In this document: piece after piece, positions 24,800-34,900 of the stretch | How positions within the stretch are numbered: position 1 is the first letter of the stretch | Layout of the letters: every line of letters begins with the position of its first letter | Assembly (NCBI GenBank): GCA_019925105.1 | Contig: JAHGAU010000011.1 | Location: forward strand, 1,302,001-1,366,000 | Reading direction: 5' to 3' | DNA length: 64,000 bases | Origin: Niebla homalea | Lineage: Eukaryota > Ascomycota > Lecanoromycetes > Lecanorales > Ramalinaceae | Program-made: the position numbers and the translations under genes | The notes under the pieces: model-generated | The model's database searches: none | What the model was told of the DNA's origin: nothing | Seen by the model: the letters and a program-made list of their open reading frames with translations, nothing else

Positions 24800-25590
24800 A
24801 TTCGGGCCAATATATATAATAAAGCCGCCTTTTAAACGGTATATAGATATTATAGAGCTATTTACGCTTTATCGGTTAAGGATTAATTGGGACGGCCGGA
24901 CGTTCTATGAGTATTACGGGGCCTTAATTGAAAGCCATATTTAAGTGTATTAAAGTAACTTCTTAAAAGGAGGTTAATAAATTATAAACGTTAATATTTA
25001 CCCAAATTAAGATTTAAAGTAGTGGTATTTTTGAGGATTTAAGGTAACGATATCCTTTCTATATTAAAGGAGGTAAACAGATAAAAAGGGTTTCCAAATA
25101 AAGTCAATGAATACCCTTAATAAGAGAAGTTATAAGTAAAATTAAAGAATAGGCTTCTTTATACCTACGTAAAAGAACCTTAATAAAGCTAGTCTCTAAA
25201 AAAATAAAAACGTAATACCATTTACTCGGATTAAGCGGAGTTAATTATGCCACTTTAAGATAAGCGGAACGTCTTAAATAATAAGGTTATAAAGTAAGTC
25301 CCTTCTATATCTTAAAGGACCCGGGTTTAAAAGGCATTAATATATAGCTCCTTCAGACTTTATACTTCCTTTCCCACGGGTAACTAACCGGCCAAAATAG
25401 CCCTTATATATATACTTCTTATATAATAATACCTTATAGCTCCAGATGTCTATTATAAACTTAAATAGATTAATTTCTAAGGGACATCTGGTATAAATAT
25501 CGTTATTTTTAAGGACCTTAATTTTATTTATATTTCGATAAGAAAAGGTTTAGTTATAGATTAATTTTTAATGATTATAATCTTTTTTAA
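24800..25590 (+). pseudogene. Decayed reading frame of unknown function (frame alpha)
   Basis: First gene-like stretch inside the giant element. In one frame (codons starting at multiples of 3, e.g. 24888) about 250 codons read with stops almost only TAA/TAG, as expected when Gln codons are hit by RIP; one TGA stands near 25037. Recognisable runs include INWDGRTFYEYYGALIESHI at 24882-24941 and APSDFILPFPRVTNRP at about 25347-25394, a composition far less AT-driven than neighbours. I see no known motif. The start is uncertain and the 3' end is blurred where the frame runs toward the minus-strand gene at 25650. Could be part of a replication or capsid-like protein or of a host-derived cargo gene; no assignment is justified. 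Confidence 0.45.
25442..25491. repeat. Short perfect inverted repeat
   Basis: CCAGATGTC (25442-25450) and GACATCTGG (25483-25491) separated by 32 bases; both arms keep CA/TG steps. It lies near the end of frame alpha and could be a hairpin. Confidence 0.6.
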
Positions 25591-25649
25591 CTCCTTTATA
25601 CTATAATTATAATCTTTTATTAAGGTTTATTATTTTAAATCCATATTTA

Positions 25650-26060
25650 TTACAACTGATTAAATATATTTTTATCGTCTGGATTAGTTAATTCAAAAAC
25701 GTAATCCTTATTTATATAAATTCCCTTAACGTCTATAGGATATTTTAATATTAAACCAGCTTTATTAACATAAGAAACCCACGGGCCATAAGAATCTCGA
25801 TTACCGTTCTTTAATATATTATTAAAATCGTCTGAATTAAATAAGACTACGGTTTTTAAGGCTTAATCTTTATTAATAATTATAACGTTTATTTAATCTA
25901 TTTTCTTAATTAACTTACGTTTTATAACTCCTTAAAGATAAATTACAATTATAGATATTTTAACGGAATTTTTCACAGATTTCCTTAATAAACTATAAAG
26001 CTTTAAAGGTAAAAAATTAAAGCTCCTTAGAAATAAGTTATAACTATAAATACTTTAACG
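25650..26060 (-). pseudogene. Lightly decayed minus-strand frame (frame beta)
   Basis: The last 70 codons (25862 to 25653, stop TAA at 25652-25650) are fully open on the minus strand and look like ordinary protein: NGNRDSYGPWVSYVNKAGLI followed by KYPIDVKGIYINKDY and ending NPDDKNIFNQL. Upstream the same frame continues with only a few TAA codons (at 25865-25863 and further right), each after or before residues compatible with Gln. Two imperfect 95-bp repeats near 25955 and 26050 share a ..FRQNIYN../..LRQSIYS.. pattern, but 95 is not a multiple of three, so a frameshift or intron lies between them. I recognise no family. It is one of the least damaged coding stretches in the window and lies back to back with frame alpha. 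Confidence 0.5.
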
Positions 26061-26289
26061 AAGCTCTTCAGAATAACGTTATAAAGGAATAAAAAATAAT
26101 TTAAAATATTATAGACTTAATTAATACTATAAATAAATCGATAATCCAGCTTATATTAAGCCTTAAAACCCAAATTTATAAGATATAAAGATTAAATATA
26201 TTTATTAATAATTATAACGCTAAAAAGTAATAGAATAATAAACGTATTCTTATAACTATAAAATATCTCCATCTTTTTATAAGTGGTTA

Positions 26290-26640
26290 TAGGCTTTGGA
26301 TAAAGCTTTATTATCCGTATAGCCTCGGATAAAAAGATAAAGGAGAAAGAGATAAAGAAGGAGATAAAAAAGTAATAAAAAAGGTAAAAATAAAAATAAA
26401 GTAAATAAAGGTGAAAGAGAAAATATAAGTATCATTTTTTGGTGTCGGCTTTATAGGCTACGGGTATTAAATTTAATATATTGAATTTTAATGGTGGCAC
26501 CAGTAACGGCCCTATTACGTCCGCATAAGCCCCTAGTACCTTTTACGATTAACAGTAAGATTACAAGGCTATTAAGCTATAATAACATAATATAATAACG
26601 TAGGATATATAGCTAGTAGAACGGTAATAACGTATCTATA
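26290..26640 (+). pseudogene. Charged, then Gly/Ser/Gln-rich decayed frame (N-terminal part of frame gamma)
   Basis: A Lys/Glu/Asp-rich stretch at 26330-26420 (DKGERDKEGDKKVIKK) is followed, after an apparent frame change near 26480, by NGGTSNGPITSAQAPSTF at 26491-26544 with CA steps retained. Downstream the same frame runs into the tandem repeats at 26640. It looks like one protein with a charged linker and a low-complexity C-terminus. There is no recognised domain. Confidence 0.4.
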
Positions 26641-27690
26641 ATTATACTGGCTCGAAATACTATAATAGATATTACGATAAATATCGTAATAGATATTATA
26701 ATAAATATCGCTTTAAGGATAGATCCCGGGCTGAATTTAAGGGGCCGCTCCGGGGGTAAAATGTTAAATTAAGGCTATTATTATAACGGTAATAATTAAT
26801 AATAAAAATAATATTTATAAATCTTATATAAATAATAATAATAATATTATTTATTAAATTTATAAAAACAATAATATTAAGGATAGTATTTATAACTTAT
26901 ACGATAAATCATACAATAAAATATTACGATAGATATTACGATAAATATTACGATAAATAGGTACCCGGGGGTGGATTCCGGGGGAGCCTCCGGGGGTAAA
27001 ATATTAAATCAGATTATTACGATAACAGTAATAATTAAATAACTATATATATGAATTTTATAAAGGCAATAACGGTAATAACGGTATAAAAGTACTGGCT
27101 CGAGAAATCATAATATATATTTTAATAAATATTACGATGATTACGATAAATATTACGATAAATATAGCTTAAGTAATAACTTTAAGGGTGACTTTTAGGG
27201 TGGATCCCGGGATATATTCAGGGAGGGTAAAATGTTAAATTAAGGCGTAGATTATTATTATAAAAGCAATAATTAACAGTAATAACGGTAATTATAAATA
27301 TTATAAAGGCAATAACGGCAATGATATTGTCTATCAATTTCATAAAAGCAATAAGGGTAAGGACGGTGTCTAGGTATAAATATTGCAACAGATATCGCGA
27401 TAAATATTGCGATAAATAAGCCCCCAGGTATGGGTTCGGGGGAGGCTCCGGGGCGGATCCCGGGTTAAATTCAGGGACGGTAAAATGTTAAATCAAGGCA
27501 TAGGCTATAATTATAATTAATAGCAATAACGGTATTTATAGATCTTATAAAGGTAATAATAATAATATTATTATTTATTAATTTTATAAAAATAATAAGG
27601 GTAAGGATAATATTTATAAATTTTACGATAAATATTACGATAAATATATGGATTCGGGGGGAGTTCCGGGGATGGCTTTAAAGGTAACTT
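26640..27690 (+). repeat. Coding tandem repeat, about 240-bp unit, four to five copies
   Basis: Anchor TAAAATRTTAAAT recurs at 26757, 26997, 27229 and 27481, giving periods of 240, 232 and 252 bp; a partial fifth unit ends near 27690. Each unit has a run of TATTACGATAAA units (Tyr-Tyr-Asp-Lys), a GC-rich block such as GGTGGATTCCGGGGGAGCCT (Gly-Gly-Phe-Arg-Gly-Ser), and a GGTAATAACGG block (Gly/Asn). In frame the unit reads YYDKYYDK then GGGFRGSLRG, an RGG-like low-complexity composition. The GC-rich block is conserved between units while the AT part varies. An RNA- or nucleic-acid-binding disordered tail is possible by composition only. Confidence 0.7.
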
Positions 27691-27699
27691 ATCTTAAAA

Positions 27700-28799
27700 T
27701 TAAGGTATGAATTCTTAAAGGTGCTCCGTTTATATCTTATGGGTACCTTATAAAAATTATACGTATTAACTATATTTTAAGTTAATATAATAGATTATTA
27801 TCTGAAGATATTAATTATTTATTAATTATATCTTTTTATAATATTATTATAAAGTTAACGGTAATCCTTCGGTCCTTATAATTAAGATAATACGCTTTTA
27901 TATATATATAAGGTACCTAAGGTACCTTTATATTTAAATATACTCCGTAAACTTCTTATTAAGTAATATTAATATACGACTATAATAGTAGTTTCGCTTT
28001 AAAAAGTAAAAAAACAAAAAGTTTAAAGCTTAATTATTAATATAATTATATTAATAATTAAGATATATTAAAAATCAATTATATAAATATTATTAATATT
28101 ATTCTTAATCGTATTAACAGCATAGCTAGGATCTATAAATAAAATTTAAATATTTAAATAAGCTTCGGATTAAAGGGTTTATAAGATTATAAAAGAGACG
28201 TAATTATGGTATTAATAAATATAAGAAAAAAAAGGATTGGTGAAAGCGTATGATCATTATCTGCCCTTAAAATAAGTAATTATTTTTAAGATTATATTAA
28301 TTAACGATTAAGCTCGTAAAATATTACAGGTATAATTAATATAATAAAGACTTACGAGATTAATATTATTATTATAATAGAATTACCTTAAAGGAACCAG
28401 GACGTCTTAAAATAAACAGACAGAAAGTATTACGTAATATAATATTAATAAAATATAAAGCATTTTCTAAAAAAAATTACCTAGAATGCCTACCGATTAA
28501 TTCTTATAATTATTACTTAAATACTGGTTAAGCAAGCTTAAAAATATACCTAAGTAAATCCTTATAAAGATACGTTTAACTTATAACTTCACGTATTTAT
28601 TTATTATTAATTAATATTTAATCTATATAGTATTATAAAAAAGAATTATATAAACTCTTCAGTTAAAGATTAATTAAAAAAATAATCAGGTAAAGAAAAA
28701 GACTCCTTTACTTTATATTAAAGTAATAACTTTATAAGGTATTATAAAAGCATAAATACTATCTTAATATTAACCTTTATATTATAACTTATAAGTGAA
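27700..28799. other. No assignable feature
   Basis: AT-rich, RIP-mutated sequence between the coding repeat and the minus-strand frame delta. A near-palindrome AAGGTACCTAAGGTACCTT stands at 27910-27928. Open stretches exist on both strands between 28350 and 28800 (for instance EPGRLKINRQKVLRN on the plus strand near 28400), but neither strand is clearly better than the other. Confidence 0.5.
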
Positions 28800-30640
28800 T
28801 CTTTTATATTATAATTAATAAATATTTATTATCTCGGTTATAATTAATTATAATAAATATATCGTATATATTATATTAAATATATTAAATATATTAAATA
28901 TAAATTTAATCTTTAAGGTAATTAACGCCCCTATATTCCCTATACCGCTTATACTTTATATAACGTTATTTAAATATTAAGTATTTCGTTTAAATATTAA
29001 GTTAAAAGAGGCTTTAATAAACGTAATATTAATAATAATATAATAATCCTATTCTTAATAATATTAAAATCTACCGGTTTAAACCCTATATTAAGCTATA
29101 TATACTCCGTATCGTTATCTAGAAAATATACCTTAATTTTTAATAAAAGCTTCTTCTTATAAATTAATATCTTTATAAAATTAATTAATAAAAAATAATT
29201 ATATTTTTACGCTATAAATATTTACGGAATCTAAATATTAAAATATTCGTTATCTTTCGTATTATTATAAAGTACTTAATTATCCTTTTTGAAATCCTTA
29301 TTTAATTTAATTTTAACCGTTAAAATACAATATACTTCTATAAAGATATTAATCTTAAACTTATATTAATTACGAACTCTTTCTTACGTTAAAAGAAACA
29401 GAATAATTTATCGTTTTTTTAATATATTTAATTAATAGAAATAACTTTAAACGTAAAGTTAAATACGGCCTCGAATATAGAGATAAAAAAATACTTAAAA
29501 AATAACATGGTTAAGTCTTTAAAGCTACCGTATTTTTCAATAATATTATTCGTATTATTCTTAAGGATTTTTTTAATATATAGTTAAAAGCGTTATTAAT
29601 ACCGAGATATAGGATATTATTTAATATATACTAATATTTTTAACTTTATATTTATTTTCTAGTTACTTATATTGGATATTATTTATTATTTTATTAATCT
29701 AATAACCGGGGATACCAATAAATATCCTTTTCTGAATATTAAAGTTAAAAGCTATTTATATTTAAGATAATAATATCTTAAATAAAATATATGATTTTAA
29801 TTAAATAAATCTTTTAGTTATAAACGTTTATTTTCGTTTAAATTATCCTTCTTAAATACCTTTATTAACCGCCGTATTTTTATTTTTTTTGTTTTTTATA
29901 CGCGGGTTTATCCTTATTTTAAATCTTAGCGAAAATATTATTATCATATTAAAGTAATTCTAAATTATTTTTTTAATATTAGGCGAACCCAAAGGTTAAT
30001 AAACTTACGTATCGTTTTTAATACTTAAATTTAAATTAAACTCTTTAATTGGCTATTTAAGTAACCGCTGGAGTTAATTACTGGGTTAATTATTAAATTA
30101 ACTATTAGATTAACTGCTGGGTTAATTATTAACCTACCTATTCCGTTGGACTTATAGTTATTGATAAGTCCTTATACGTAACGTTTTACGTTTTAAGCCG
30201 TTTAATCGGATGAAATATCTTTACTAAATTATATAATAATAGCTCGTCCGGGGAAGTATCCTCCTTTTATATTTGAAAATTGGGCCGTTTACTTAACGGC
30301 TTTAACTTCTTAGGTTATTTACGATTTAACGGGGACTTTTATGGAGGAAGCGGAGGCTTAAATATTAGGCGGGGTATTCCTTTAAGTTATAAATATAATA
30401 TCTCCTCCGTTATTTCCGTAATTATATTTTTTTATTAAGCTTAATTTCCATTAACTTTATTAAATAATTTAAAAGTTAATATAAACGCTATATAAAGGAA
30501 TTTATTATATTAATTTATAAAAATGATTTTTATTTTTAATTTAATAAAAACTGGGTTAAAAAGGCTATCGTAATTACTTACGATATTAAAACTTATTTCT
30601 TAAAGTCTTTCTTTAATACTATTAAAATAAAATATTATAA
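28800..30640 (-). pseudogene. Decayed frame with Gln-Gln-Leu repeat (frame delta)
   Basis: On the minus strand one frame (low coordinate of each codon divisible by 3) can be followed for about 600 codons with TAA/TAG but no TGA that I could find. From the N-terminal side: a Phe/Ile-rich part; a proline and lysine stretch reading FKPPLPP at about 30360-30340; KEDTSPDELLLYNLVKIFHP near 30265-30206; then a repeat that reads QQLTQQLIQQLIQQLT when TAA is taken as Gln (30135-30065); then KIQNKDKPAYKKQKKQKYGG near 29900; later YSEKDIYWYPRLLDQ near 29730. It diverges from the giant plus-strand frame at 31994, leaving about 1.3 kb between them. Unknown family; the downstream end is approximate. Confidence 0.45.
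30060..30137 (-). repeat. Short coding repeat (QQL[TI])n
   Basis: Units of about 15-18 bp based on AATTAACCCAGCAGTTAATC on the minus strand. Several CAG/TAA alternations in the same position show directly that TAA here replaces a Gln codon. Confidence 0.65.
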
Positions 30641-31993
30641 AATAAAAGAAATAAAAGAAATATATAAATAAATAAAGAAATACGTATACTATATACGTTA
30701 ATTATAGTAAAATAGATAATTCAAAGAAAATAGAGGCGGTAAGCTATTAAATATAAGTAATAATTATTAACGTAGACTCCCATAAAGCTAAAGATACAAG
30801 GATTTATATATTGTAAATCGTAAATTTAACGATAATAAATTCGATTAATTAATTAAAACTATTACGATAAGATATACTTATTATATTATCCAATTAAGCT
30901 TATACGATAATAAAATAATCTTTACTTTTATATACGTTTATATTTAGAGTTATAGAATATATTAATAAACGTAAATATAAGTTATTATTAATATATAGAA
31001 TTTAAGACTTTTTTAAAGAATCTTAATATTAATCGTAAATATTTAACCTTACTTAATTAATGGCGATATTATTATTATTCCAAAAATATTAAAAGTAATA
31101 TATCGCTTACTTTATACTAGAACCGATTATTAAGTAATAATAAGTAATTAAGACTTCTGCGATTAATTTTTTATTCTTAACCTTAAGCTTTACGATTTAA
31201 CTCCGTAAAAGTCCCTTAAATACGTAATTATAGTATTTAGGATTAAGTAAATAATATATAATAAGTATTTCTATTTATTATCCTTATAAAAATGGATTTA
31301 AAATATTATATAAGCTTAAAACTTAATTCCTAAGTTCCGTAAATATTACGATTCTATTAATACCTTCTTTTATAATAACCTTCCTCTTTATCCAAGTAAA
31401 TAGCTTAAATACCTTTAAATTTACGAGATCTTTATATAATAAAGCGTATATAATTAAAGTATTTACTTTTTAGCGACTTATTATTTCCTTAAAACGCTGC
31501 TTAATTCCCTTATTTTTATGAATATATTTATCCCAATATTATATTTAATTATTAAGTTTTTATAGAGCGTTTTCCTCTTATTTTTAAATAATATTTTTAA
31601 TTATTTATAATATCGCGGAATCGTTACTTTAAATTTCTTATCTTATATTTCTTGTGGATTTATTTTATTATAAAATATTAATATAATAATCTTAATTTCT
31701 ATAGTTTTAAAATTAGAATTAATTATTTTATAAATATTATTAATAACTTTTTATTAACTCTTTTTAAGCTTTATCTTATTTTTATTTATTTATTCGCTCC
31801 TTTTTATACCGCTTATATAAGTAACTTTTATACTTAATATTATCTCCTTATCTTTATTTTTCTTATATCTATACTTACTTCCTGGATCCCGTGGTTACCT
31901 ATTAGTCTCCCAAGGTCCCTTAAAGTAGCCTTTTTAAACGTTTTAATTATATAATTTAAACGTTTTAATTATATAACTTAATTTACTATAAAA
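30641..31993. other. Intergenic between two divergent decayed frames
   Basis: Mostly RIP-mutated AT-rich DNA without a frame I can support. A RIP-poor block (GGATCCCGTGGTTACC and following, 31884-31923) and two tandem 22-bp copies of TTTAAACGTTTTAATTATATAA-type sequence (about 31933-31978) lie just upstream of the start codon at 31994, a plausible promoter position. Confidence 0.5.
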
Positions 31994-34900
31994 ATGTCCC
32001 AGCAGAAAGTTCCCGACCTTATAACTTAGAGATTTATTAGTTAAATTTAAAAAGTATTAAAATAAACGTTTAAGGTTTTTAACGTTATAAAATAACGTAA
32101 TTTTTCGTTTTAAATTAATAATAAAAAGTTAAGACCGATTAAGCTTAAATAAATATTTTAATTAAAACCGATTTAACCCGGGTAAATATCCTAAATAAGG
32201 TTAAATAATTAAGCGGTACGCCCTATATTACGCGATTTTCAAATAGAAAAAGATAACGTAGAATATAAGCCTTTTTTTCCTGCCGATTAAAATATATTAA
32301 ATAACAATAATTATTTAAAAATATTACGATTAACTTTAACGGAAACGATAATTAAATAACAATAAAAAGTAAATTAATAATTTAAATCGTATAAATTAAA
32401 GTATTTTTAAATTAAGTAAATATAAAATACAATTAAAATTATAAATAATATCTTTAAATATATTAAAAATGAGCTTAACGTAAAGGTTAATAATATAATT
32501 ATTAAAGAAAATAATAAGGAAAATAATTTATTTATTAATAAAATAGAAAAAGCGAACCCGAAAAAAAAAAAAAACCCGTAAATTAATAAATTTAACGATA
32601 ACTTTAAAGTAAATAATATGGTAGAATAGCCTTTAATTTCTGCCACGCTTAATATTAACTTATTTATACCTTTATTAACATAACGTTTATTTATACTTAA
32701 TAAGTTAATTAAGATCCCTTATATTTAAGCTAAATTAATAACGTCGCCTTTTTATATAGTATTTACCCTTTAATATTAAATAACGGGTTTAAGTTACGAT
32801 TATTATATTAATCTTTTAAAGGTTTTTAATATATTAAAAAATTTAAAGTAATTATAAAAATTATTACGTATTATTTTTACCATTAAGAAATATATTTATA
32901 AATAATTACTTATTATTAGCCTTTATTAAGTATAAATACCCGTTATAATTTTAAAGTAATTAATTAAAAAATTAAAATAAAATAATAAAAAGGAAATTAA
33001 AGAAAGCATAAAAAAACTAATTTTCTTTAATTTTATTGATTTATTTAAGACAACGTTTTCTTTATTATTTTACTATATTAAAATCTATATTAATATAAAT
33101 TACTTTATAAATAAATTATCGGAGATTTATTAATTTATAATATAATTATCTTTTATTAAAACGTATTTTAATAATTTTACTTATTTCTTAAATAAAAATA
33201 TAATCTTTTTATTTAATATTATACGTTATTATTATTAACGTTAATACTATATTTATTTTATAAAAAATTTAATTAATTATTATTAAGGAAAGGTATTTAT
33301 AATTAAATAAAATTTCTATAATAATATAGCCTTTAATAATCGGGTTAAATACGCGATTCGCCCGTTATTATTCTTAAATAACCTTTTTATAGAAAGGTTT
33401 ACTTCTGAATTCCTATTATTATACGGTTTAATTACGACGGAAGTTTTCTTATTAATATATAAAGAATATTATATTATATTTAACGATATTATTAAGATCG
33501 AAATTAATATATACTATAATTATTAATTTTAGAATATACGGTCCTTAAGTATTACTTATTATTAAGAATTTATAATTAAGTATACCTTTAATTCTTAATT
33601 TAAAACCTTTAATCTATTACTTTTTTATCCGTTAATTTATAGTAAATTAAAGTTAAAAGAATATACTCATTTATATCTATTAGGATTTCGCGTTCTAAGG
33701 TCTTTATATATACCGGTATTAATTTTTATTAATAAATTTAATTTATATTATAATATATATTACGCTTTATTAAGTATTTATATAATTATCGTAGGATTAT
33801 TATAAAGAAAACGGAAGAGAAAAGTAAATATCCTATTATTAATACTGGGATTATACGGAACTATATTTATTATTATTATTAAAATCCTTTAACCATCTCT
33901 AATATAATTGGATTATAATATAACCATTAATATTAAAAAAGTATTAACTTAAGTAAGTATTTTTATTTTTATTTATATTAATAATATAAAATAATAAATA
34001 AAGAACTTTAAGTTTAAATTAACGATAATAATATACGGATATATAAAATGCCTAATTAAAAAGACTAAATAATATAATTTTACCTTTAATATTTATTGTT
34101 TTAATTAATTATATTATAACGTAATAATAATAAGGTAAAAAGCCTTAAATTTACATAATAAAATTAAGGACCTTATTAATCTGAATATACTATTTAATTA
34201 GACCACTTTAATTAATATTTCCTTATCGTTCGATATTATCCGGTTAAAATTAAATAACGTAATATACTTTAAATTCATTAATATTATAAAATAAACACAA
34301 TAAGTACTCCTTAAAACGATACTTACGTTAATAGCGAAAAACCTATATAACGTTTAACTATATACCTTCCCTTTTCCGTTTAAGTAAAAAAGATTATAAT
34401 TAATCTATTATTTTAATTCTTACCGTATATAAAAGTATATAAGACTTTCCATTATTTATTTATTAATTTTACGTATATAGCTTAGATCAAATTATATTTA
34501 ACTACTTTATTTAAGGGTTATTTAATTTATTATAATAAATAATAAAAACCTCCAGAATAAAGACTATATTATTATAGCTTTTATAATAATAATAAGGAAT
34601 AACTTTATTATTATATTAATCTTAATATCCCGTAAATAATATAATAATTTATAAAATAATCTATTAAAGTATCGTATCGCATTTTAAAAGCTTTATAAGT
34701 ACGTTATATTAATATTAATAAATAGCTCTAAAAAGGGTATTAAGTTAATCTTTAATAAAAATATTTTATTTATTACCATAAATAATAAAAATAATAATAT
34801 ATTTATAAACAGCAATTTATAACAGATTAATTGGGAAAGCTTTAAGGTATTTAAGGAGACCTTTTTAGTCGGAGGTAAGTAATTTAAAAAGGTTATTAAT

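Noticed and set aside
28380..29000. Plus-strand frame containing EPGRLKINRQKVLRN
   Set aside because: Reads acceptably for about 200 codons, but the minus-strand frame delta overlaps it with longer continuity; neither strand can be excluded, so it is not listed as a gene.
29830..29910. Possible Zn2Cys6 DNA-binding motif in frame delta (KPAYKKQKKQKYGG)
   Set aside because: If Tyr replaces Cys by RIP the spacing partly fits, but two required Cys positions read CAA and AGG, which RIP cannot make from Cys codons.
32407..32646. 79-codon hydrophobic minus-strand open frame
   Set aside because: Antisense to the long plus-strand frame epsilon; the hydrophobic run is the reverse of Lys/Asn codons including an A14-type stretch.
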